Source of the DNA: Candidatus Acidiferrum typicum
GTDB lineage: Bacteria; Acidobacteriota; Terriglobia; Acidiferrales; UBA7541
Direction: 5' to 3'
Assembly (NCBI GenBank): GCA_002478115.1
Contig: DLMH01000180.1
Span: forward strand, 1 to 57,428
Length of the DNA: 57,428 bases
The notes under the pieces are model-generated. The model searched no databases and was not told the origin of the DNA. It was given only the letters and a program-made list of their open reading frames with translations. This document shows positions 9,825-18,733 of this stretch, in pieces (positions within the stretch are counted from its first letter, which is position 1; the number at the start of each line of letters is the position of its first letter). The translations under genes and the position numbers were made by a program.

Positions 9825-11285
9825 TTATACCGCCGGGGAATTCGCTGCCAACTTGCGTGCCGCTTTGCGGCTTCCATACACATAAAAGAAAAATGCCGCC
9901 AGCCCGATGAAAAACAGCGTTCCGCCCCACATCCAGATCTCATACCGCATCAGTGACTTGATCTGCTGAGCGGGGAAAAACGCCAACGCAATCCCGAGAA
10001 TAGTCGTCAAAAGCCCGAACCCACCTGCTAGCACCAGTGTCGTCCTGCCGTAGTGGCCACGCACGAAATTTTCTGCCACCGCAATTTTCAGCAGCGCTCC
10101 AAACATATACAGAAAGGGAATCAGTTGGAGCACCACCGCAAGCGATAGAAGTTGCTGAAACGTTTCCTGCACTCCGCCCGTCGATCGAAAATTGACAATC
10201 ACCAATATCAGCGAAACCGTCGCGTGCACGATCAGCGCCGCATACGGCGTCGCGTACTTTGGATGAATCCGCCCCAGCCAGGCCGGCATGTACGAATCCA
10301 GGCCCGCGACAAACGGTATGCGCGCCGACCCGCCCAGCCACGCCGAACCGATCCCCGCAATCGAAAGACTCAACAGCAGCGCGAACGGCGGCACAATCCA
10401 CCCGACATTCAGCCGTCCCGCCATGTGGCTCACGGCCTGCACAATTCCCTCAAGCACGCTGATGCTGTCCTTGCTCACTGCAACCAGCAATGTGAGGGTA
10501 GCGCCGATATACAGCAACCCGGAAAGGATCCCGCCCCAGGCCACCGCTCCCGGCATGTTCTTCTCCGGATTCTCGATTTCGTCGCCCATGATCGAGGCAA
10601 GTTCCAGCCCCACCAATCCGAAGCAGATCACGCCAAAAGAATTCAAAACGGAGCGTGGATTCGCGGGAATCTGGAAATCGGCCCAGTGAACGGTCGTGCC
10701 AAACTTCATGTACACCACCACGCCTAGTCCCATCAGCAGAAATGCGGCCACGAACGTCCCGATGCCACCGATATTATTGACCCACTTCCCCACGCCAAGT
10801 CCCATGATGTTGAGGATCACCAGCAGAGCCAGCAGCACCACGGAAGCCGCCAGGGCAAAATTCTTGTTGTCGGCAAGACCCGCGTGGCTCGGGCCCAGCA
10901 CAAACACGGACACGCCGACGAAATACAACATCACCGTCGGCACGTACATCATGTTGTTGGTCCAGTAGCACCACCCCGAAAGGAATCCGTGGAAGTCTCC
11001 GAACACTTCCTTGGCCCACAGATAGACGCCGCCCTCGCCCGGATAGCGGTGGGCCAGTTCGATTACGGCAATTCCCTGCGGCCAGAAGAACAGCAGAAGC
11101 GAGATCAGCCAGAGCCAGACTGTGACTCCGCCATTGGCGGCAATGGAAGGCAATACGTTGAGGTTAAAAACAGCAACAACAAAGAGCAGCACCAGGTCAC
11201 GCCGCCCAAGCACCCGCTTCAAATGTGGCCGCCCGGCTTCCGAAGCCGGCGAAGCGGCTTGCGCTGTGGTGACCTCGTCGCTCAA
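9825..11285 (-). CDS. APC-superfamily amino acid/amine permease
   Basis: A 486-residue inner-membrane transporter with about 12 hydrophobic segments starting near residue 30. APC signatures: a broken first helix (VFNLNVLPSIAANGG), YPGEGGVYLWAKEVFGDFHGF in helix 2-3 and GDEIENPEKNMPGA near the middle of the protein. The start is a TTG at 11285, supported by AAGGAG 8 nt upstream; 12 nt separate it from the HemL-like gene, so translation is likely coupled. It resembles glutamate/GABA- and polyamine-type carriers, which fits the catabolic genes on both sides; the substrate is inferred. Confidence 0.87.
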   Translation of the reverse strand: MSDEVTTAQAASPASEAGRPHLKRVLGRRDLVLLFVVAVFNLNVLPSIAANGGVTVWLWLISLLLFFWPQGIAVIELAHRYPGEGGVYLWAKEVFGDFHGFLSGWCYWTNNMMYVPTVMLYFVGVSVFVLGPSHAGLADNKNFALAASVVLLALLVILNIMGLGVGKWVNNIGGIGTFVAAFLLMGLGVVVYMKFGTTVHWADFQIPANPRSVLNSFGVICFGLVGLELASIMGDEIENPEKNMPGAVAWGGILSGLLYIGATLTLLVAVSKDSISVLEGIVQAVSHMAGRLNVGWIVPPFALLLSLSIAGIGSAWLGGSARIPFVAGLDSYMPAWLGRIHPKYATPYAALIVHATVSLILVIVNFRSTGGVQETFQQLLSLAVVLQLIPFLYMFGALLKIAVAENFVRGHYGRTTLVLAGGFGLLTTILGIALAFFPAQQIKSLMRYEIWMWGGTLFFIGLAAFFFYVYGSRKAARKLAANSPAV

Positions 11286-11297
11286 TCCTGTTGCTCC

Positions 11298-12680
11298 TTA
11301 GTGTCCCGCCGCACCGACAATTTGCGCGCCGCGTTCCTGCTGCGTCTTGGCCAGCCCGGGCGCGACTTCCTCAAACACCGCGAGGTGCTTGTCGATGTCC
11401 GCTTCGGTGTGTTGCACGGAGACGGTCCACTGTTCGTCCCACCAGTATGGCATCGCCAAGACGCCGCGATTGACCATGCCAAACCAGAATTGCCGCCACA
11501 GATCCACATCAATCTTCATCCAGTCGCGGTAGTTCAGGATTTCCTGCGGGTACAGCATCAGCGCACCGTTGACCCCTGCCTGGGCCACATACGCTTTCAG
11601 GCCAGTTTTCTTCAGGATCACGCGGTAGCCCTCCGCCAGTTTCTTGCTTAGCTTCCCCACGTGGGCATAGTTCTCGCGGGTGAGAACTTCACGGAAGGTG
11701 GCCAGACCCGCGGCCATCGCGAAGCGGTTCGTGTTGAACGTGCCGCCGTGGAAAACCTTGTGCTGGACAATGAGGTCCATCACCTGACGGCCCGCGCCAA
11801 ACGCCGCCAGCGGCACACCGCCGCCGATCGACTTCGCCAGCGTGATGATGTCGGGCTTCACCCCAAAGTACTCGCTGGCGCCGCCCCAGCAGAGCTTCGC
11901 GCCGGTCTTCACTTCATCGAAGATCAGCAGCGCGCCATTCTTGTTGCAGATTTCGCGCAGTCCTTCCAGGAAGCCAGGTTGCGGCATGCATATGCCGACG
12001 TTCATCATGATCGGCTCTAGAATGATGGCCGCGATCTGGCCGGGAAACTGCTTGAAGCGGTTTTCCACGCTGGGCAGATTGTTGAACGTGGCCACGGTCA
12101 CGTTGTCGAGCACCGCCTGGATCACGCCCAACCCGCTGGGCACGGAATTCGGCGCATTGATGTCGCCGATGTCCTCTTCCTTCGGCTTCACGCTGACGAG
12201 CGCGGTGTCGTGCAGGCCGTGGTAGCCGCCCTCAAAGCGCAGGATTTTGTCGCGGCCCGTCGCGGCGCGGGCGATGCGGCAAGCATGCATCGTCGCTTCC
12301 GTGCCGCTGGAGCCGAAGCGCACCATCTCGACGGGATAGCGCGCGCAGATTTCCTCGGCCAGTTCGGCTTCCATGTCGTGGGGCATGCCGAAGGTGGTGC
12401 CGTTCTGCAGCGCCCACTGGATAGCCTTGACCACCGCCGGATGCCCGTGCCCGGCCATCAGCGTGCCGAAGCACAGGTTGTGGTCGAGATATTCGTTCCC
12501 GTCCATGTCCACGATCTTGCTGCCGTGGCCTTCAGCCACGAAGATCGGGTAGGGATCGTAGGCGCGGTAGTTGCTCGCGACGCCCAGGGGAATGCGCTTC
12601 TGCGCCTTCTTGTGGGCTTCTGCGGATTTGGGCGTGCGCTTCTCGTAAAGAGCGAGTTCCTTCTGTAGCGCTTCTTGCAT
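11298..12680 (-). CDS. HemL-like class III aminotransferase (glutamate-1-semialdehyde aminomutase family)
   Basis: A 460-residue PLP enzyme. Motifs: FGSSGTEATMHACRIARAATGR, GGYHGLHD, cofactor aspartate in LIFDEVKTGAKL and the PLP lysine at about K283 in TLAKSIGGGVPLAAF. It belongs to the GSA-aminomutase branch. However, it sits at the head of an amine-catabolism operon with no haem genes, and it has a longer N-terminus than HemL, so a catabolic aminotransferase or aminomutase role is more likely than tetrapyrrole synthesis. I prefer the ATG at 12680 (GGAG 6 nt upstream) over the in-frame ATG at 12692. The 245 nt upstream hold the receptor's terminator and no gene. Confidence 0.85.
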   Translation of the reverse strand: MQEALQKELALYEKRTPKSAEAHKKAQKRIPLGVASNYRAYDPYPIFVAEGHGSKIVDMDGNEYLDHNLCFGTLMAGHGHPAVVKAIQWALQNGTTFGMPHDMEAELAEEICARYPVEMVRFGSSGTEATMHACRIARAATGRDKILRFEGGYHGLHDTALVSVKPKEEDIGDINAPNSVPSGLGVIQAVLDNVTVATFNNLPSVENRFKQFPGQIAAIILEPIMMNVGICMPQPGFLEGLREICNKNGALLIFDEVKTGAKLCWGGASEYFGVKPDIITLAKSIGGGVPLAAFGAGRQVMDLIVQHKVFHGGTFNTNRFAMAAGLATFREVLTRENYAHVGKLSKKLAEGYRVILKKTGLKAYVAQAGVNGALMLYPQEILNYRDWMKIDVDLWRQFWFGMVNRGVLAMPYWWDEQWTVSVQHTEADIDKHLAVFEEVAPGLAKTQQERGAQIVGAAGH

Positions 12681-12868
12681 TTTAAACTCCATGCAGGCTG
12701 GCCTTCCTAAGCGGTCACCTGTGGCAGGTCTGTTCCCTGCGGTCAGTTTCAGCGAGGTAAACTACGAGGTTCGTGGGACGTACTGCGAACCTAATCTTAC
12801 GCCTTCCTTTGTACTCGAAGCCACGCGCAGGAGCAGTTCCGTGCGGCTTCGCAATTCCGCTTCGCACT

Positions 12869-12897
12869 AAAGCGCCCCGGCCACGCCGGGGCGCTTT
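12869..12897 (-). terminator. Strong hairpin terminator after the TonB-dependent receptor
   Basis: A perfect 13-bp stem (aaagcgccccggc paired with gccggggcgcttt) with a 3-nt loop. It lies 28-57 nt past the receptor stop on the minus strand. The T-run is short (TTT), but the stem is very stable. Confidence 0.8.
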
Positions 12898-12925
12898 CTG
12901 CTGGCTAAAATCGAACCAGGAGCTC

Positions 12926-15900
12926 TTAGAACATCAGCTTTAATGCAAACTGCATGACGCGGGGATCACGCGCCTTCAAAACCTGCCCGAACGTCGAGTC
13001 GCTAAAATTCCCGTCAGGATTCTCAAACTCCGTATGATTCCAGGCGTTGTAAAACTCCGCGCGGAATTCCGTGGTCCATCGTTCGTTTATCGGAGTTCTT
13101 TTGGCGATCACCAGGTCTGTATTGCTCAGCGCAGGGCCGCAACACAGCGAATGCGGCAGATTGCCGAAAGTACCGGGAGCCGGATCGCCAATATTAGTAG
13201 TGTCAAACCAGAAGTTTCCATTTACCGTATGTATCTTAGGGTTCACGAACTGAACTGGCCCGGTCGAATACGGTGTGTTCGCGTCTTCGAAGAAGTAACT
13301 GCTCTGGAGCTCCGCATCGTCTTGCGTCTGCATGCGAATGGGGAAGCCGCTCTGGTAGGTAATGATGGCGGATACTTGCCAGCCGTTGGCGACCTTTCCG
13401 GCGAACCCTTCCTTCTTCGGAATGGGCAGTTCCCAAACCGGGCTGAATACGAACCGGTTCTTTGCATCCAGCAGCGATAACCCGCGCGTGGCGCTGGGAT
13501 TGATGGGGTTGAGTTCGTTTTCGAACGACGCGCCCTGGTCAATCGCCTTGCTGAAGGTGTACGAGGCCTGGAACAGCAATCCGTGAGAATAGCTCTTCTC
13601 AACGGAGATCTGGAGCCCGTTGTAATTAGAGTTGGCGACCGTGTCTTCCGCGAAGATATTGCTGAATACCGGCACACCGTCGGCCGGGCATCCCGTGTTG
13701 GCGATCGGATCGCAGTTGGGCGAGGAATACGGACGGAGACCAACCAGATTGATGGGAATCCCGACGTTCCCGTTGTTTGTGATCTTGCACCCTGTCGGAT
13801 TGCTCGGGTTTGCGTATGGGCAAGGGATATTCGGCCCGTTGGCCACTGGCCCGGGGATATACGGCATGTTGATGGATTGCCCTGGCAGCAACGTGAAGGA
13901 ATACGGGGCGTCCGCGCCAAAAGGTCCACAGGTTCCTGCACCCACATCCGTGTTTAAGTCCAAACACGTCTGTGTATTCCCGTAGTTCAGGTCGTGAATG
14001 GAGAGCAGATGGTGCGCTTGCGTGCCCACATAGGCGACGCGCAGCAGCATATCGGAAGTTAATTGCCGCTCAATCGTAAAATTGTACTGTTCCGCATATT
14101 GCGAACGCAGATGCGGCTGGAATTCTCCGTAGAGCAAAAGCGGCCGGAACTGCGACCAGTCCACGCAGCCATTGCGTCCGGCAGGATCAAAGCAAGGTGT
14201 ACTGGGAGTCTGGTGGATGATTGCGCCAGCGTCGTTCGGAGCTTGCACGCCGTTCTGCCCTAAAAACGGCGTATTGAAGAGCGGGCCCGAGAGCAGCGCA
14301 CTGACACCGAACGGTGGCTCGGCGCTGAACTGCTCCATCACCAATTGCTCGATGGGGTTATAGAAAATTCCATAACCGCCGCGGATCGTGGATTTCCCCG
14401 GGCCGCCGGTGATCTTTGCCAAAGGGCCCTCGGTCCAACTGGGGCTGTACGCCAAGCCGAATCTTGGCGCAAACGCCTTGTAATAAGTCGCGGTCAGTCC
14501 TTGCGGCACGCCTTTGTCCCCCGGGAAAACAAGTCCGGTCGGAAAGTAGGCATAGTTTGCTGATGTGGGCCCGCAGTCCCCTGGTGTGGTGCCCAGCGTT
14601 GCCGCGCTCGAAGCGGACAACCAGCACGGATACTGGGTCGTGTCCTGTCCCGGCCGGAACGTTTGCAGGCGGTTCCCGCTATCCACGTACGGCGTGTTCA
14701 GCTCCCACCGCAAGCCATAGTTCAACGTGAGGTTAGGCTTGATCTTCCAACTGTCTTGCGCGAACAAATAAAGGCCGTAGTTCGTCAAGTCTTCCGCCTG
14801 AGCTGCGCCTTGCGAATACGATGTCGGCACTCCCAGGAAGTAATCGGGATAGGCGTCGGGGGAAGAACTGGTGGGAGCCAACGAATTGGACGACCCGCCG
14901 TTCTGGAACGTAAAGTCGCCGTTGATGTCGTAGTAGAGGAACTGGTTAAATTTCTGATCGCGAAAATCGCCACCGAATTTCAGGCTGTGCGTCCCCATCA
15001 CCTTGCTGTAATTGTCTGAAAACTGATAGGTATTGCCGGTCTGCGGAAGTTCTCCCTCGAAGTTGTTCCCGATTGAAAATCCGCCGAGCACTTGCACGAA
15101 CGGAACGCCCTCGCGGCCCGGAATGTTCGTTGTAATCCCAGATGTGGGATTGTTGGGATCCGCAAAACAATTCGCCGCCTCCACAAGGGTTCCGCAGGCA
15201 TCATGCAGGCTCGAAAGAATGTTCACGGGGTGATTCAGGCTCCCCTGCCCCTCACGGAAGTAATTGAACCGCATCTCATTCACAGCCGTCGAGCCAATCG
15301 TGGAAGTCTCGCTCACGTTCAACTGCTGGACCCGCGTCTTGAAGAGACCCCCAAAACCCGGAACGTTCGCTCCGGCCGCCTGAAAGTCGGAAAAGGGATC
15401 CGTGTGGTTATCGTCATCGAAATAATAGTAAGCGGTAAAGTGTTGCGTGGTTGTGAAGGTGTGATCGAACCGCAGCGTGAACTGATCTTCGCGATCTTTC
15501 TTGTCCGGCGCGTACGACAGTACTCCCGTCCCCACGGGCGCCACATAATTCTGATAGAGCGCATTGGCCGTGGGATCAAAACAGGCCGTGGGAATCTGGC
15601 TATCGGTCTTCGTATTGAAGTTCGTGAAGATACCAGGGGAAATCAGGTTTCCATTCTTATCGTAGGTTCCCCCGTAGTTGTTGCCAACGGCGATTGGAGC
15701 TCCACCTTGCCCAGCAACGGCAGCCGCACATCCGGGCCGGCTGTTCAATATATTGGCGAAGGTCTGGTCCGTGAGCACTCCCGCAAACGCCCCATCCGCC
15801 GAAAAGTCTCCTCCAGCTTCCGCTGCTGTTGGCAGGAATACCTGCCCGGAAGAGATACCCTGACGCAGGCGGTCGCCCTCGTACGAGCCAAACAGGAATG

Positions 15901-16822
15901 TCCTGTCCTTTTTGATCGGGCCGCCCAGCGTTGCTCCAAACTGATTCTGCTTGTAATCCGGAGCCGTGCTGTCAAAAAATCCCTTCGTATTCAATACCTT
16001 GTTCCGGAAGAATTCATACACATCGCCATGCACGGAGTTGGTTCCGGATTTGGTGACCACGTTGACCACCGAACCCGAGTTGCGCCCATACTCCGCGTCA
16101 AAGGTATTCGTCAGTACGCGGAATTCCTCGATCGCATCCGGCGACGGCTGGATGGCTGGTCCGTTCACGAAAATGTCGTTGCCGTCGCCACCGTTCACCA
16201 TGTAGTTGTTCGACCGCCCGCGGCCGCCGTTCACCGAAACAACCCCGGGATTGCTGCTGCCGTAAAACAGGTCCGCGCCCAACTGCGACTGCACGCCCGG
16301 CTGCAATTGCAGCAGCTGATAGGTATTGCGCGAATTGAGAGGGAGTTCGCGCACGGACTGGTCGGTCATCACCGCCCCAAGTTGCGTGGTCGTAGTGTCA
16401 ATCACCGGCGGCGCTCCGGTCACTTCGACCGTGTCAACATTCGAGCCGACCTGCAGCGTAATGTCGACCGTGGCAATCTCGTTCAAAACGAGAACGATTC
16501 CCTTGTGGGCAGACTTCTTGAATCCCTGTTGATTTACATCCACCTCGTAACTGCCAACCGGCACCTCGAGGAAGAGATACTCACCGGCGGCCGAAGTCTG
16601 CACTTCCCGCGAGACATTCGTGCCCTCATTGATCAAGGTCACTTTGGCGCCGACAATTGCGCCTCCGCTTTCATCCGTGACTGTTCCGCGGATGCGGCCG
16701 CCCGTGCTCTGCGCGCCGGCGTACGGTACTGGCAGCAGGAACACCATGGAAAAGAGGAACGCGGGGAAAATGCTCCGGCAACAGACAGACTTCAGTTGCG
16801 CAAGGCGCGATGCTTCTTTCAT
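12926..16822 (-). CDS. Oar-like TonB-dependent outer-membrane receptor with CarboxypepD_reg-like domain
   Basis: A 1298-residue outer-membrane protein. Signal peptide about 1-38 (cleavage near YAGAQS). A carboxypeptidase-regulatory-like beta-sandwich follows (about 40-125, GGRIRGTVTDESGGAIVGAKV). The plug domain is at about 130-250 (VMTDQSVRELPLNSRNTYQLL and a Gly/Asn-rich VNGGRGRSNNYMVNGG). The long beta-barrel ends in the terminal phenylalanine (ALKLMF) expected for insertion by BAM. Size and layout match the expanded Acidobacteriota family, whose members take up large carbohydrate or peptide ligands with TonB energy. A ribosome site AGGGGTGAG precedes the ATG. It lies between the amine operon and a divergent MerR-XRE-cupin gene; whether it serves amine uptake is unknown. 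Confidence 0.93.
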   Translation of the reverse strand: MKEASRLAQLKSVCCRSIFPAFLFSMVFLLPVPYAGAQSTGGRIRGTVTDESGGAIVGAKVTLINEGTNVSREVQTSAAGEYLFLEVPVGSYEVDVNQQGFKKSAHKGIVLVLNEIATVDITLQVGSNVDTVEVTGAPPVIDTTTTQLGAVMTDQSVRELPLNSRNTYQLLQLQPGVQSQLGADLFYGSSNPGVVSVNGGRGRSNNYMVNGGDGNDIFVNGPAIQPSPDAIEEFRVLTNTFDAEYGRNSGSVVNVVTKSGTNSVHGDVYEFFRNKVLNTKGFFDSTAPDYKQNQFGATLGGPIKKDRTFLFGSYEGDRLRQGISSGQVFLPTAAEAGGDFSADGAFAGVLTDQTFANILNSRPGCAAAVAGQGGAPIAVGNNYGGTYDKNGNLISPGIFTNFNTKTDSQIPTACFDPTANALYQNYVAPVGTGVLSYAPDKKDREDQFTLRFDHTFTTTQHFTAYYYFDDDNHTDPFSDFQAAGANVPGFGGLFKTRVQQLNVSETSTIGSTAVNEMRFNYFREGQGSLNHPVNILSSLHDACGTLVEAANCFADPNNPTSGITTNIPGREGVPFVQVLGGFSIGNNFEGELPQTGNTYQFSDNYSKVMGTHSLKFGGDFRDQKFNQFLYYDINGDFTFQNGGSSNSLAPTSSSPDAYPDYFLGVPTSYSQGAAQAEDLTNYGLYLFAQDSWKIKPNLTLNYGLRWELNTPYVDSGNRLQTFRPGQDTTQYPCWLSASSAATLGTTPGDCGPTSANYAYFPTGLVFPGDKGVPQGLTATYYKAFAPRFGLAYSPSWTEGPLAKITGGPGKSTIRGGYGIFYNPIEQLVMEQFSAEPPFGVSALLSGPLFNTPFLGQNGVQAPNDAGAIIHQTPSTPCFDPAGRNGCVDWSQFRPLLLYGEFQPHLRSQYAEQYNFTIERQLTSDMLLRVAYVGTQAHHLLSIHDLNYGNTQTCLDLNTDVGAGTCGPFGADAPYSFTLLPGQSINMPYIPGPVANGPNIPCPYANPSNPTGCKITNNGNVGIPINLVGLRPYSSPNCDPIANTGCPADGVPVFSNIFAEDTVANSNYNGLQISVEKSYSHGLLFQASYTFSKAIDQGASFENELNPINPSATRGLSLLDAKNRFVFSPVWELPIPKKEGFAGKVANGWQVSAIITYQSGFPIRMQTQDDAELQSSYFFEDANTPYSTGPVQFVNPKIHTVNGNFWFDTTNIGDPAPGTFGNLPHSLCCGPALSNTDLVIAKRTPINERWTTEFRAEFYNAWNHTEFENPDGNFSDSTFGQVLKARDPRVMQFALKLMF

Positions 16823-16879
16823 TTAAACTCACCCCTAATTTCACGATAACCGCAATCAGTTTTTTGCGATTCTTCGTGG

Positions 16880-16909
16880 TTGCTAGCGGCCCGGGAACCT
16901 TACTATAAT
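16880..16909 (+). promoter_or_regulatory. Sigma-70-type promoter of the MerR-XRE-cupin gene
   Basis: -35 TTGCTA (16880-16885), 18-nt spacer, perfect -10 TATAAT (16904-16909). The predicted transcript start near 16916 leaves about 22 nt before the GTG at 16938, which supports that start. The region is shared with the divergent receptor gene. Confidence 0.65.
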
Positions 16910-16937
16910 CCAGCAAACTTAGAGAAAGCCGGGACCT

Positions 16938-17768
16938 GTGTCAAGCAGAAAGAATTTCTCCAAGCCATCGGATTCTTTGGGCGCACCAGGCCTCCTGCGC
17001 ATCTCGGAGGTCGCGCGCCGGTTGAGGATTTCTTCATCGGCGCTGCGCTCCTGGGAAGCTCTGGGGCTTATCACCCCGCAGCGCACCCAGAGCCGTTATC
17101 GCATGTACACGGAATCCGATGTGCGCTTGTTGCAGCGCGCCATCTTCCTGCGCCGGGCCCGCGGCCTCAATCCTCCCGCCATCGTCCACGTCCTCAAAAA
17201 ACAGGGCCTGGTCGACGGCCCCGTCGACGCCCCGCAACTCCCCGGCCAGCGATTCCGGCGTTTGCGCGTGCGCCGCGGGCTCTCCCTCGCACAAGTGGCC
17301 CGCGCCACCCGCGTCTCGGTTGGTTTTCTCAGCGCGCTGGAACGCGGCCAGATGCACTCCTCGGTTGCCACGCTACGCCGCCTCGCACGCTTCTATAAAA
17401 CCAGCATCATGTCGCTGTTTGATACCAACGGCGAGACGCAGCATCTCGTTCGCCCGGAGCACCGTAAAATCCTCGAAACTTCTCCCGGCGTCCGCATGGA
17501 ACTCCTCGCCTGGGGCAACACTGCGATGGAGCCCCACCTCTTCCGCATCAAACCCGGCGGAGGCAGCGGCGAATCTTACGCTCATGAGGGCGAGGAATTC
17601 CTACACGTCCTGCGCGGTGAATTTGAAATCTGGCTGAACAAGCAGGAACATTACGTTCTCAAACCCGGCGACAGCCTCTATTTTGAGAGTTCCACGCCCC
17701 ATCGTTGGAAGAACTCGGGACGCTCCGAAACCTGGCTTTTGTGGGTGAATACGCCGCCGACTTTCTGA
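16938..17768 (+). CDS. Transcriptional regulator with MerR HTH, XRE HTH and cupin domain
   Basis: A 276-residue protein with three modules. (i) A MerR-type winged helix, about 21-92 (LLRISEVARRLRISSSALRSWE, YRMYTESDVRLLQRAIFLR). (ii) A Cro/CI-type helix-turn-helix, about 105-165 (LRVRRGLSLAQVARATRVSVGFLSALERG). (iii) A C-terminal cupin, about 195-272 (HEGEEFLHVLRGEFEIWL, LKPGDSLYFESSTPHRW). XRE-cupin proteins such as PuuR control putrescine and amine use; here a MerR module is added in front. The GTG start is supported by the promoter at 16880-16909; the next in-frame ATG would cut the MerR domain. Divergent from the receptor and close to the amine operon, it is the obvious candidate regulator of both (inference). 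Confidence 0.85.
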   Translation: MSSRKNFSKPSDSLGAPGLLRISEVARRLRISSSALRSWEALGLITPQRTQSRYRMYTESDVRLLQRAIFLRRARGLNPPAIVHVLKKQGLVDGPVDAPQLPGQRFRRLRVRRGLSLAQVARATRVSVGFLSALERGQMHSSVATLRRLARFYKTSIMSLFDTNGETQHLVRPEHRKILETSPGVRMELLAWGNTAMEPHLFRIKPGGGSGESYAHEGEEFLHVLRGEFEIWLNKQEHYVLKPGDSLYFESSTPHRWKNSGRSETWLLWVNTPPTF

Positions 17769-17786
17769 GTTTTTGCCGCCGCCCAG

Positions 17787-18065
17787 TCATTTGATTACCT
17801 GACCATCAACGATGATTGTTTGAAGCGGAAATACCAATACGGAAAACGTTACGTGTAGTGCATCTGTGCCTGACAGTTCCTCTTGCACTGCAACTTCGGC
17901 CAAATGGTCGTTCTTTACAAATGCTTTTCTCAGGTAATTGGCACAGTCAGTTGCGGCAGAATGTGAAAAAAAGCCGCCAGTTTTCAGACTGAGATTCTTA
18001 AGGAGAGGGGGTGGCCCGGGCTGAACGGGGTAGAAAGTGTTGACATGGGAGACGCGGAGAGGATA
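17787..18065 (-). pseudogene. 5'-truncated gene fragment, function unknown
   Basis: On the minus strand 92 codons stay open down to a TGA at 17787. The peptide is protein-like (for example LKTGGFFSHSAATDCANYL and HVTFSVLVFPLQTIIVDGQ), but before any in-frame ATG, GTG or TTG the frame meets a stop at 18066. The break falls 35 nt from the REP-like repeat that starts the RAYT element, so the 5' end was probably lost at that insertion. I do not recognise the family. It could also be a misread non-coding stretch, but the clean hydrophobic/polar alternation argues for former coding. Confidence 0.45.
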
Positions 18066-18100
18066 TCACTTCGACAAATCTTGCGGAAGTACATAGAGAC

Positions 18101-18144
18101 GGAGGGTGCCCCAGGTTCGGTGTGGGAACCTGGGTCTTGGGGTC
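18101..18144 (+). repeat. Left REP-like inverted repeat
   Basis: It begins GGAGGGTGCCCCAGGTTC and contains an internal hairpin (CCCAGGTTC against GAACCTGGG). It is an inverted copy of 18690-18733 with two mismatches and ends 3 nt before the transposase ATG, so it may also affect translation of that gene. Confidence 0.9.
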
Positions 18145-18147
18145 GCC

Positions 18148-18678
18148 ATGCCGGCTGGGCTGAAGCGCTACTACGGCAAAGGTCATTTGCACTTCATTAC
18201 CTTCAGTTGTTATCGGCGTCTGCCATTGTTGAAGACAGTGCATGCGCGCGACATCTTCGTGCAAGAGTTGGGAAAAGTCCGCGACGAGATGGAGTTTCGT
18301 CTGATCGGGTATGTGGTCATGCCGGAGCACGTGCATCTGTTGATGAGCGAACCGAAACGCGGAACGCCATCAACCGTGTTGCAGAAATTAAAACTGCGGG
18401 TGTCGCGGAAGTTGCGCAAGCGGAGAAAATTCGCCGGCGTGGGGCAGTTACAGTTGCCGTTCGAGGAAGTGGGGGGATCGTCGCGGGCATTTTGGCAGCC
18501 GAGGTTTTATGATTTTAACGTATACACGAAGGGCAAGAAGACAGAGAAGTTGAACTACATGCACGCGAATCCGGTGACGCGAAGGTTGGTGAAGCATCCC
18601 AAGGAATGGCCATGGAGCAGTTGGTCCTTTTACGCCAAGGACGAGCCGGGGTTGCTCCGCATGGACGTTGTAGAGTAG
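18148..18678 (+). CDS. REP-associated tyrosine transposase (Y1_Tnp/TnpA_REP family)
   Basis: A 176-residue HUH-superfamily nuclease. The metal-binding HUH motif is HVH in VVMPEHVHLLMSEP (about residue 60). The catalytic tyrosine is in KLNYMHANPVTR (about residue 140), followed by the typical WPWSSWSFY. It cuts single-stranded REP hairpins in known relatives. The ATG at 18148 starts the usual MPxGLKRYYG-type N-terminus and has GGGG just upstream; a longer reading from 18106 would run through the repeat and is unlikely. It is flanked on both sides by matching inverted REP-like repeats. Confidence 0.92.
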   Translation: MPAGLKRYYGKGHLHFITFSCYRRLPLLKTVHARDIFVQELGKVRDEMEFRLIGYVVMPEHVHLLMSEPKRGTPSTVLQKLKLRVSRKLRKRRKFAGVGQLQLPFEEVGGSSRAFWQPRFYDFNVYTKGKKTEKLNYMHANPVTRRLVKHPKEWPWSSWSFYAKDEPGLLRMDVVE

Positions 18679-18689
18679 GAAGAAAAGGG

Positions 18690-18733
18690 GACCCCAAGAC
18701 CCAGGTTCCAACAGCGAACCTGGGGCACCCTCC
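18690..18733 (-). repeat. Right REP-like inverted repeat
   Basis: The plus strand reads GACCCCAAGACCCAGGTTCC at its start and ends in GGCACCCTCC. It is the inverted partner of 18101-18144 (42/44 identical) and folds into the same inner hairpin. It lies 12 nt after the transposase stop. Confidence 0.9.

Larger units (their letters stand above)
18101..18733 (+). mobile_element. RAYT element bounded by 44-nt inverted repeats
   Basis: The unit consists of a left REP-like palindrome (18101-18144), a RAYT transposase gene (18148-18678) and a right palindrome (18690-18733). The two ends are inverted copies identical at 42 of 44 positions. The pairing of one RAYT with flanking inverted REPs is the classic arrangement for this domesticated transposase family. 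Confidence 0.85.

Noticed and set aside
8190..9956. 588-codon open frame antisense to the aldehyde dehydrogenase
   Set aside because: It mirrors the codon bias of the real gene on the other strand and gives an Arg/His-rich peptide without any motif.
15092..16849. 585-codon open frame antisense to the TonB-dependent receptor
   Set aside because: The receptor is unmistakable on the minus strand; the antisense peptide has no domain and no ribosome site.
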